A DNA stretch of 5,496 bases from Actinomycetales bacterium (lineage in GTDB: Bacteria > Actinomycetota > Actinomycetes > Actinomycetales > BWSM-131), in contig JASBSH010000288.1 of assembly GCA_030149025.1 (NCBI GenBank), forward strand, positions 1 to 5,496, written 5' to 3'. How positions within the stretch are numbered: position 1 is the first letter of the stretch; each line of letters begins with the position of its first letter. Below are positions 1-4,797 of the stretch, in pieces. Position numbers and translations under genes: made by a program. Under the pieces are notes generated by a model. That model had not been told where the DNA came from, did no database searches, and saw nothing but the letters and a program-made list of their open reading frames with translations.

Positions 1-786
1 GTCTGCGATCACGTGCACGTAGCGCCCGCCGGACTCGTCGAGGTAGTCGCGGCGCGCACCCGCGACGTCGGCTACCGCCGTCGCCATCGGCGCGTGGATG
101 CCGAGGCTCGCCCGCGTGGTCGAGGCAGCGCCGCCGCCGAACCCGACGAGGACGCCGGCAGCACCGGTCCGCATCAGGTGCAGCGAGGCCGTGTAGGTGG
201 CGCACCCGCCGACGATCACCGGCACGTCGAGCTCGTAGATGAACCGCTTGAGGTTCAGGGGCTCCGCGCGGCCGGACACGTGCTCGGCGGACACCGTGGT
301 GCCGCGGATGACGAACAGGTCGACGCCGGCGTCCACCACCGTCTTCCAGAACTGCTGGGTGCGCTGCGGCGACAACGCACCCGCGACCGTGACGCCCGAC
401 TCACGAATATCCTTGAGGCGCAACGAGATCAGCTCGGGCTGGATCGGAGCCGCGTAGATCTCCTGCATCCGACGCGTGGAGTGCGCGTCGTCGAGCGAGG
501 CGATCTCGGCCAGCAGGGGCGCCGGGTCCTCGTAGCGGGTCCAGAGGCCCTCGAGGTCGATGACGCCGAGGCCCCCGAGCTTGCCCAGGTCGATGGCGGT
601 CGCCGGGGACATCACCGAGTCCATCGGCGCCGCCAGGACGGGCAGCTCGAAGTGGTAGGCGTCGATCTGCCAGGCGACCGAGACCTCCTCGGGGTCACGC
701 GTGCGACGGCTCGGCACGATCGCCACGTCGTCGAAGGAGTAGGCCCGACGCCCGCGCTTGCCGCGGCCGATCTCGATCTCGCTCAT
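1..786 (-). CDS. guaB3: GuaB3, IMP dehydrogenase-related protein (C-terminus beyond window)
   Basis: IMPDH/GMP reductase family TIM-barrel protein of the GuaB3 subgroup. The window holds 262 codons; from memory the family is about 370-380 residues, so roughly the last 110 are missing. Seen: an N-terminal EIEIGRGKRGRRAY stretch (residues 3-16), AAPMDSV (52-58, equivalent to SSAMDTV in GuaB), a barrel with no CBS insertion, and VGGCATYTA (192-200). The catalytic loop reads GGGAASTTR (217-225), with Ser222 where IMPDH and GMP reductase have the nucleophilic Cys. From established knowledge, the mycobacterial GuaB3 lacks detectable IMPDH activity and a cyanobacterial GuaB3 was reported as a GMP reductase; without the Cys either reaction is doubtful here, so a regulatory or structural role is possible (inference). 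It lies 33 bp downstream of guaB. The ATG at 786 is chosen by family alignment, but the codon just before it (787-789) is an in-frame GTG placed ideally for a leaderless start, which would add one Met. Confidence 0.93.
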   Translation of the reverse strand, partial: MSEIEIGRGKRGRRAYSFDDVAIVPSRRTRDPEEVSVAWQIDAYHFELPVLAAPMDSVMSPATAIDLGKLGGLGVIDLEGLWTRYEDPAPLLAEIASLDDAHSTRRMQEIYAAPIQPELISLRLKDIRESGVTVAGALSPQRTQQFWKTVVDAGVDLFVIRGTTVSAEHVSGRAEPLNLKRFIYELDVPVIVGGCATYTASLHLMRTGAAGVLVGFGGGAASTTRASLGIHAPMATAVADVAGARRDYLDESGGRYVHVIAD

Positions 787-795
787 CACCGGGCC

Positions 796-823
796 AGGCT
801 ACCGGCCCCGGAAGGGCCGTCAG
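796..823 (-). promoter_or_regulatory. Candidate guaB3 promoter, leaderless geometry
   Basis: On the minus strand, -35-like CTGACG (823-818, four of six matches to TTGACA) is followed by 16 nt and -10 TAGCCT (801-796). The -10 ends 6 nt before an in-frame GTG at 789, so transcription starting at the usual distance would begin on that start codon. The -35-like hexamer contains the guaB TGA stop (822-820). No Shine-Dalgarno sequence precedes the ATG at 786. This would give guaB3 its own transcript in addition to read-through from guaB. Predicted from spacing only. Confidence 0.5.
803..819 (-). other. Stem-loop between guaB and guaB3
   Basis: A perfect 6-bp GC stem (CGGCCC at 803-808 with GGGCCG at 814-819) closes a 5-nt loop, starting right after the guaB stop codon. 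No T-run follows on the minus strand, so it is not a standard intrinsic terminator. It could protect the 3' end of guaB mRNA or attenuate read-through. It lies between the -35-like and -10 hexamers of the candidate guaB3 promoter. Short GC stems also arise by chance at this base composition. Confidence 0.4.
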
Positions 824-2346
824 TTCGAGTAGTTCGGCGCCTCGACGGTCATCTGGATGTCGTGGGGATGCGACTCCTTCAGACCGGCCGAGGTGATGCG
901 GACGAACGACCCGTTCGCCTTCAGCTCCTCGATGGTGGCGGCGCCGCAGTAGAACATCGACTGCCGCAGGCCGCCGACCAGCTGGTGCGCCACGGCGGCG
1001 AGCGGGCCGCGGTAGGGCACCTGGCCCTCGACGCCCTCGGCGATGAACTGCTCGTCGGTCGCCACGTCGTTCTGGAAGTACCTGTCCTTGGAGAAGGACC
1101 GGGCACCGGTGCGTGTCTGCTGCGCCCCCAGGGACCCCATCCCCCGGTACACCTTGAACTGCTTGCCGTTGACGTAGACGAGCTCGCCGGGGCTCTCGTC
1201 GCAGCCGGCGAGCAGTGAGCCGAGCATCACGGTGTCGGCGCCCGCGACAAGGGCCTTCGCGATGTCGCCGGAGTACTGCAGGCCGCCGTCCCCGATCACC
1301 GGCACCCCCGCGGGCCGGCACGCCAGTGCGGCCTGGTGGATCGCCGTCACCTGGGGCATCCCGACACCGGCCACGACGCGCGTGGTGCAGATCGAGCCCG
1401 GGCCGACACCGACCTTGACGCCGTCCGCACCGGCCTCGACGAGCGCCTGCGCCGCCGCCCTGGTCACCACGTTGCCGGCGACCACGTCGACGTCCTTGAC
1501 CGCGGAGTCGCCCTTGAGACGCGACACCATCTCGAGAACGCCCTGGGAGTGCCCGTGCGCCATGTCCACCACGAGCATGTCCACGCCGGCGTCCACGAGC
1601 ACCATGGCCCGCTTCCAGGCGTCCTCGAAGATGCCGATCGCGGCTGCGACGCGGAGCCGCCCGGCGTCGTCCTTGGTGGCGCTCGGGTACTTCTCGCTCT
1701 TGTCGAAGTCCTTGACGGTGATCAGGCCGCGCAGCTTGCCGGCGTCGTCGACGAGCGGCAGCTTCTCCACCTTGTGCTCACGCAGCAGCCGCATCGCCTC
1801 GTCCTTCGCCACGCCGACGGGCGCGGTGACGAGAGGCATCGGCGTCATCACGTCCGCGACGCGCCTGGTCAGGTCCGGCTCCCAGCGCAGGTCCCGGTTG
1901 GTGATGATGCCGACCAGCACGCCGTCGGCGTCGGTCACCGGCAGACCCGAAACCCGGAAACGGCTGCAGAGCTGATGGACCTCGGCCAGCGAGGCGTCGG
2001 CGCGGGTCGTGACCGGATGGGTGATCATCCCGGCCTCGGACCGCTTGACCAGGTCCACCTGCGCCGCCTGGTCCTCCGCAGAGAGGTTGCGGTGCAGCAC
2101 ACCGAGGCCACCCTGCCGGGCCATGGCAATGGCCATCCGGGACTCCGTCACCGTGTCCATCGCGCTGGACAGCAGCGGGACGGCGACCTCGACCCGCTTC
2201 GACACCCGGGACCGGGTGGTCGCCTCGCTGGGGATCACGTCGCTCGGATGCGGCACGAGCAGCACGTCGTCGAACGTCAGGCCCGTGAAACCGAACGGGT
2301 CGCGCTCACGCTGGACCTGGGCATCAGTGTTCTGCTGCGTGCTCAC
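820..2346 (-). CDS. guaB: IMP dehydrogenase
   Basis: Cytoplasmic enzyme that oxidises IMP to XMP with NAD+, the rate-limiting step of guanine nucleotide synthesis. At 508 residues it is full length. Seen: N-terminal barrel start FTGLTFDDVLLVP (20-32), SSAMDTVTE (60-68), two CBS domains inserted at about 107-222, the NAD-site DMAHGHS (261-267), catalytic loop GVGPGSICTTR (313-323) with nucleophile Cys320, IGDGG (351-355), YRGMGSLGA (400-408), the mobile-flap Arg422-Tyr423 pair that activates water, and the family C-terminus ESHPHDIQMTVEAPNY. It ends in TGA. The GTG start is firm: an in-frame TGA lies two codons upstream, and no other start codon fits before the conserved barrel. There is no clear Shine-Dalgarno sequence, but a TAGCCT hexamer sits 6 nt upstream, suggesting a leaderless mRNA. 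Position 409 is Gln, where I recall Met in E. coli, M. tuberculosis and Streptomyces enzymes. It lies 30 bp after rsdA and 33 bp before guaB3. Confidence 0.98.
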   Translation of the reverse strand: MSTQQNTDAQVQRERDPFGFTGLTFDDVLLVPHPSDVIPSEATTRSRVSKRVEVAVPLLSSAMDTVTESRMAIAMARQGGLGVLHRNLSAEDQAAQVDLVKRSEAGMITHPVTTRADASLAEVHQLCSRFRVSGLPVTDADGVLVGIITNRDLRWEPDLTRRVADVMTPMPLVTAPVGVAKDEAMRLLREHKVEKLPLVDDAGKLRGLITVKDFDKSEKYPSATKDDAGRLRVAAAIGIFEDAWKRAMVLVDAGVDMLVVDMAHGHSQGVLEMVSRLKGDSAVKDVDVVAGNVVTRAAAQALVEAGADGVKVGVGPGSICTTRVVAGVGMPQVTAIHQAALACRPAGVPVIGDGGLQYSGDIAKALVAGADTVMLGSLLAGCDESPGELVYVNGKQFKVYRGMGSLGAQQTRTGARSFSKDRYFQNDVATDEQFIAEGVEGQVPYRGPLAAVAHQLVGGLRQSMFYCGAATIEELKANGSFVRITSAGLKESHPHDIQMTVEAPNYSN

Positions 2347-2352
2347 ACATCA

Positions 2353-2380
2353 AGGCTAACCCGGGACCAGGGGTGCTCAG
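2353..2380 (-). promoter_or_regulatory. Candidate guaB promoter, leaderless geometry
   Basis: On the minus strand, -35-like CTGAGC (2380-2375, three of six matches to TTGACA) is followed by 16 nt and -10 TAGCCT (2358-2353), then 6 nt and the guaB GTG at 2346. The -10 fits the actinobacterial TANNNT consensus, and its distance puts the transcription start on the start codon. The -35-like hexamer contains the rsdA TGA stop (2379-2377), so the promoter fills the whole 30-bp gap. It has the same layout as the guaB3 candidate. It would uncouple guaB from sigD-rsdA transcription. Confidence 0.55.
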
Positions 2381-3300
2381 TCGCCGTCCGAGCGTGGCCC
2401 GGGCGATCTCCTGACACCCGTCCCGGGCGCGGAGCCAGGACGCGAGGACGACGACACGTCCGGTCGTCCCGGATCCGGCTCCGGTGCCGGGTCGGTGGCG
2501 TCGCGGTCGCCTCGCCCCACCGCTGCAGCCGGGGAGCGGGTGGGCTTGGCCGGCTCCGACCGTTGCGCCGCTGAGGCAGTCGGCTCCTGGGTCGGCTGCT
2601 GGTGCCTGCGGACCGACTCGGCGCCCGTCGACCCCGGGGCCGACGCGGACGAGAGCGGTGCTGCCTGCCGCGGCGAGCTGGTCGGGAGCACGGCACCCGG
2701 CGCCTCCGGCTTCCGCCCGGCGGTTGCGGCGGGTCCCGGCGGGACCGCGTAGGTGACCGTGCCAGCGGGAGTGCCAGCGGGAGTGCCACCGTGGACACCG
2801 GGAGTCGCACCGGGAACACCGGGCGCGGCACCGGGAACACCCGGGTGGGCCGGCCCTGTCGATGAGGAGGGCGTCGGCACCGGTGTAGGCGGTTCGGCGT
2901 CGCCGGACGTCGCCGCTCCGATCACGCGCTGCAGCCCGGCCAGCCCCGCGAGCGGGTCGCCGGTGACCGCTGCCGCCACACCCGTGCCGCCGGCCACGAT
3001 CGCGGCCAGCAGGGCGAGGGCTGCGGTGGAGCGCCCGACACGCATGGAATGCGGTCGCTGGTCGGTCGCCGGCAGCAGGGAGACCGCCGGGCGCACAGCG
3101 GGACGGGAAACGGCGCGCTCGGCGTGCGTGTCGACGTCCACGGTCAGAGCGCGAAGCAGCGTCGTCACGTCGTCCCGGTCGCCGGCCGAGAGCGGGAGGT
3201 CGTCACGTCGGGCGAGTGCCTCGAGCAGAGCGTCGTCCTCAGCGACCTGGCGCAGGTCGTCGTCAGCATGGTGGTTGACCCGGTGGCGGTGCGCCGACAT
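2377..3300 (-). CDS. rsdA: RsdA-type anti-sigma-D factor, single-pass membrane protein
   Basis: Predicted to hold the adjacent sigma factor inactive at the membrane until released. It is 307 residues; M. tuberculosis RsdA is about the same length as I recall. Seen: an acidic N-terminal cytoplasmic part with DDALLEALARRDDLP (22-36), which fits the short sigma-D-binding segment of RsdA, and a second helix near 43-58; one hydrophobic segment at about 91-113; then about 190 residues rich in Pro, Ala, Gly, Ser and Thr, low in complexity and probably disordered outside the cell. There is no cysteine, so it is not a zinc-binding HxxxCxxC anti-sigma factor. Residues 151-181 are a run of PGV/PGA/PAGT repeats. 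The start ATG at 3300 overlaps the sigma-factor stop in TGATG, implying coupled translation. In M. tuberculosis, RsdA is removed by regulated proteolysis (known). The function rests on position, the N-terminal motif and topology. Confidence 0.85.
   Translation of the reverse strand: MSAHRHRVNHHADDDLRQVAEDDALLEALARRDDLPLSAGDRDDVTTLLRALTVDVDTHAERAVSRPAVRPAVSLLPATDQRPHSMRVGRSTAALALLAAIVAGGTGVAAAVTGDPLAGLAGLQRVIGAATSGDAEPPTPVPTPSSSTGPAHPGVPGAAPGVPGATPGVHGGTPAGTPAGTVTYAVPPGPAATAGRKPEAPGAVLPTSSPRQAAPLSSASAPGSTGAESVRRHQQPTQEPTASAAQRSEPAKPTRSPAAAVGRGDRDATDPAPEPDPGRPDVSSSSRPGSAPGTGVRRSPGPRSDGD
2759..2850 (-). repeat. Degenerate short tandem repeat inside rsdA
   Basis: Read on the plus strand, two identical 12-bp units (GTGCCAGCGGGA at 2759-2770 and 2771-2782) are followed by diverged copies around ACCGGGAAC/ACCGGGAGT up to about 2850. 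The unit length is a multiple of three apart from small variants, so the frame is kept. On the coding strand it encodes alternating PGV, PGA and PAGT motifs in the extracellular linker of the anti-sigma factor. Repeat number may vary between strains. Confidence 0.7.
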
Positions 3301-3302
3301 CA
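3298..3302 (-). promoter_or_regulatory. TGATG stop-start overlap coupling sigD and rsdA
   Basis: The minus strand reads TGATG: the sigD stop TGA (3302-3300) shares its A with the rsdA ATG (3300-3298). Such overlaps usually mean translational coupling by re-initiation, which would keep sigma and anti-sigma production in step. Confidence 0.85.
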
Positions 3303-3932
3303 GCCGAGCACCTTCTGCTCGAGGGGCCGATCGGCCAGCTCACGCAGCCGGGAGAGGGCTCGGTGCTGGGCGACCCGCACCGCTCCGGGGCTCATCCCCA
3401 GGGCCTTGCCCACCTCGACCGCGGACAGCCCCACCGCGACACGCAACGTGACGACCTCGCGCTGCTGCTCCGGCAGCAGCTCCAGCAGCGCACGGGCACG
3501 GGCGGCGTCCGCGCTGCTAAGGGCGACCTCCTCGGGAGTGGGGTCCCCGCACACCGAGTCGGGGATCTCGTCGACCGGGACGGCGTCGCGGTAGGCGGCG
3601 CGCATGACGTCGGCGACACGCCGGGCGGCGACCCGGTAGACGAATGCCTCGAACGGGCGGCCCTCGTGCCGGTAGCGGGGGATGGCCTTGAGCACGGCGA
3701 GGCAGACCTCCTGCGCCGCGTCGTCGGCGGCGTGGTGCGCGCCGGAAAGCGACCCCAGACGTGCCCGGCAGTAGCGGTGCACGAGCACCCGGACGGCGCG
3801 CAGCAGGTTCTCGACCGCCTGCACGTCGCCGGACGACGCGCGCTGCGCCAGGTCGGCGAGCGCATGGTCCGACGACGACTCCATCGCCGACGGGGGCGTC
3901 GTCGTTGCGCCCGCCGGCAACCCCCAAGCCAC
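3300..3932 (-). CDS. sigD: SigD-type ECF RNA polymerase sigma factor
   Basis: Alternative sigma factor directing RNA polymerase to a stress or growth-phase regulon, controlled by the next gene. Taken from GTG 3932 it has 210 residues (M. tuberculosis SigD is 212 as I recall). Seen: region 2 at about 36-112, with HHAADDAAQEVCLAVLKAIPRY (2.2) and FEAFVYRVAARRVADVMRA (2.3-2.4); a linker with a DPTPEEVAL stretch; region 4 at about 145-200, with LLPEQQREVVTLRVAVGLS and the helix-turn-helix GMSPGAVRVAQHRALSRL. RYRxxGRPFxAF and GAVRVAQHRAL match SigD closely. There is no SnoaL or other C-terminal extension. Start choice: GTG 3932 lies 6 nt after -10 TACGGT, like the two guaB genes. Alternatives are GTG 3989 or ATG 3983 (longer, but upstream of that -10) and ATG 3884 (194 residues, still covering region 2); none has a good Shine-Dalgarno sequence. 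It lies 117 bp after the bldM stop. Confidence 0.92.
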   Translation of the reverse strand: MAWGLPAGATTTPPSAMESSSDHALADLAQRASSGDVQAVENLLRAVRVLVHRYCRARLGSLSGAHHAADDAAQEVCLAVLKAIPRYRHEGRPFEAFVYRVAARRVADVMRAAYRDAVPVDEIPDSVCGDPTPEEVALSSADAARARALLELLPEQQREVVTLRVAVGLSAVEVGKALGMSPGAVRVAQHRALSRLRELADRPLEQKVLG

Positions 3933-3962
3933 TCGCTCACCGTACCTGTCGGGGGGTTTGCC
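3916..3962. repeat. Inverted repeat bracketing the sigD -10 and start
   Basis: On the plus strand, GGCAACCCCC (3916-3925) is mirrored by GGGGGTTTGCC (3952-3962), a 10-bp match with one extra T in the second arm and a centre of about 26 bp. The centre contains the candidate -10 (3939-3944) and the GTG start (3930-3932). If transcription begins at 3932 the upper arm is not transcribed, so this would act as a DNA operator; if it begins further upstream, the arms could pair in RNA and hide the start. Chance is possible in C/G-rich DNA. Confidence 0.35.
3939..3944 (-). promoter_or_regulatory. Candidate sigD -10 hexamer, leaderless geometry
   Basis: TACGGT on the minus strand (3944-3939) fits TANNNT and ends 6 nt (GAGCGA) before the in-frame GTG at 3932. 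I see no convincing -35 at 16-18 nt upstream (the region reads GGCAGCGGGG), so it may be a weak promoter or need an activator. The rest of the gap back to the bldM stop (3990-4049) has no clear terminator, so read-through from bldM is also possible. Confidence 0.45.
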
Positions 3963-4049
3963 CCGCTGCCGACCGGCCGACATGAGCACAGTCCTGCGTC
4001 GATGGTCTCGAGGGGTGTCGAAAGCGCGTCGAACGGTGCCGACGGCGGG

Positions 4050-4664
4050 TCAGCGGACGAGGCCGCAGCGGTAGCCGACGGCGACCGCCTGTGCCCGGTC
4101 GGCGGCGCCGAGCTTGCGGAACAGCCGGCGCGCATGGGTCTTGACGGTGTCCTCCGACAGGAAGAGGTCGCGGCCGATCTCCCCGTTGCTGCGGCCCTGG
4201 CTCATGCCGGTCAGCACTTGGAGCTCCCGTTCCGTCAGCCTCGGGACGGTGCCGGCGACCGGCCTGCGACGGCCCACCGGGCGCCGCTTCTGGACCCCCG
4301 GCTCGCTGGCCGCGTGCAGCACCGCTGCCACGATCTCCTGGGTCGACGCGTGCTTGAGGACGTAACCCCGTGCACCCAAGCCGAGCGCCTTGGCGACGGA
4401 CTCGTGGTCCTCTCCGGTGCTCACCATGATCACGACGGCCTCGGGGTGCAGCCCCAGCAGCCGCCGGGTCGCCTCGAGGCCACCCATGCCGGGCATGCCG
4501 ACGTCCATCATCACAACGTCAGGCTGCTCGAGGGGCCACCGCGCGAGGACCTCCTCACCGGACGAGACCGTAGCAACCGAGCTGACGCCGGGAACGGTCG
4601 TGACAGCACGGCGCATCGCTTCACGAGCCAGCGGTGAGTCGTCGCAAACCAGCACAGTCGTCAA
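4050..4664 (-). CDS. bldM: BldM-type developmental response regulator (NarL/LuxR family)
   Basis: DNA-binding response regulator. In Streptomyces, BldM controls aerial growth and sporulation genes as a homodimer and as a heterodimer with WhiI (known). It has 204 residues. Seen: receiver domain at about 1-118 starting VLVCDDSPLAREA, with acidic pair Asp8-Asp9, phospho-acceptor position Asp54 in MMDVGMPGMGG, Ser82 and Lys104; then a basic linker (126-136, KRRPVGRRRPV) and a LuxR-type helix-turn-helix at about 142-204 with LTERELQVL, GRSNGEIGRDLFLSEDTVKTHARRLFRKLGA and the ending GLVR. The N-terminus, the recognition-helix region and the last residues look very close to BldM as I remember it. 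The frame stays open far upstream, but homology begins at the TTG at 4664, which aligns with the BldM start and follows GAGGTGG. The pocket is intact, although in Streptomyces BldM Asp54 phosphorylation is not needed. GTG 4655 is an alternative start. Confidence 0.9.
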   Translation of the reverse strand: MTTVLVCDDSPLAREAMRRAVTTVPGVSSVATVSSGEEVLARWPLEQPDVVMMDVGMPGMGGLEATRRLLGLHPEAVVIMVSTGEDHESVAKALGLGARGYVLKHASTQEIVAAVLHAASEPGVQKRRPVGRRRPVAGTVPRLTERELQVLTGMSQGRSNGEIGRDLFLSEDTVKTHARRLFRKLGAADRAQAVAVGYRCGLVR

Positions 4665-4667
4665 GGT

Positions 4668-4674
4668 CCACCTC
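4668..4674 (-). promoter_or_regulatory. bldM ribosome binding site fixing a TTG start
   Basis: GAGGTGG on the minus strand (4674-4668) ends 3 nt before TTG 4664 and 12 nt before GTG 4655. The first spacing is short and the second slightly long. Alignment to BldM favours the TTG. This is the only gene start in the window with a recognisable Shine-Dalgarno sequence. Confidence 0.55.
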
Positions 4675-4711
4675 GGTCGTTGCGCGCCGACGCGGCGCCG
4701 TCCAGTTCTTC

Positions 4712-4730
4712 TCCTGCCTCTTCGGCAGGA
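4712..4730 (-). terminator. Hairpin between the MerR-like gene and bldM
   Basis: Perfect 7-bp stem TCCTGCC (4712-4718) / GGCAGGA (4724-4730) with a 5-nt loop, 67 bp after the stop of the upstream gene and 47 bp before the bldM start. On the minus strand it is followed by GAAGAACTGG rather than a T-run, so it is a non-canonical terminator at best, or an element of the bldM leader. The 133-bp gap (4665-4797) otherwise shows no TA dinucleotide and hence no TANNNT -10. Confidence 0.4.
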
Positions 4731-4797
4731 CGAGCGTCCGACTTCAGCCCAACCGCCGTGAACGACCGGGCGGCACGGGACGGCGGGGCGACCGTCC

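Noticed and set aside
13..1218. Long plus-strand open frame of 401 codons
   Set aside because: It lies opposite guaB3 and guaB, has Arg/His/Leu/Asp-rich low-information protein with no motif, and is a typical antisense shadow of high-GC coding DNA.
2347..2376. Purine riboswitch or attenuator before guaB
   Set aside because: The gap is only 30 bp and the transcript is likely leaderless, leaving no room for an RNA element.
1336..2574. Long plus-strand open frame of 412 codons
   Set aside because: It is antisense to guaB and crosses the rsdA-guaB boundary; composition reflects the reverse complement of GC-biased codons.
3990..4049. Intrinsic terminator after bldM
   Set aside because: Short TTCGA and CTCGAG motifs are present but no stable hairpin followed by a T-run could be drawn.
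3392..4135. Overlapping 247-codon minus-strand frame with a GTG at 3937
   Set aside because: It is a shifted frame across sigD; the sigD frame has the complete sigma region 2 and 4 motifs.
3363..4637. Plus-strand open frame of 424 codons
   Set aside because: It is antisense to sigD and bldM and spans their gap; no recognisable domain, while both opposite genes are clear.
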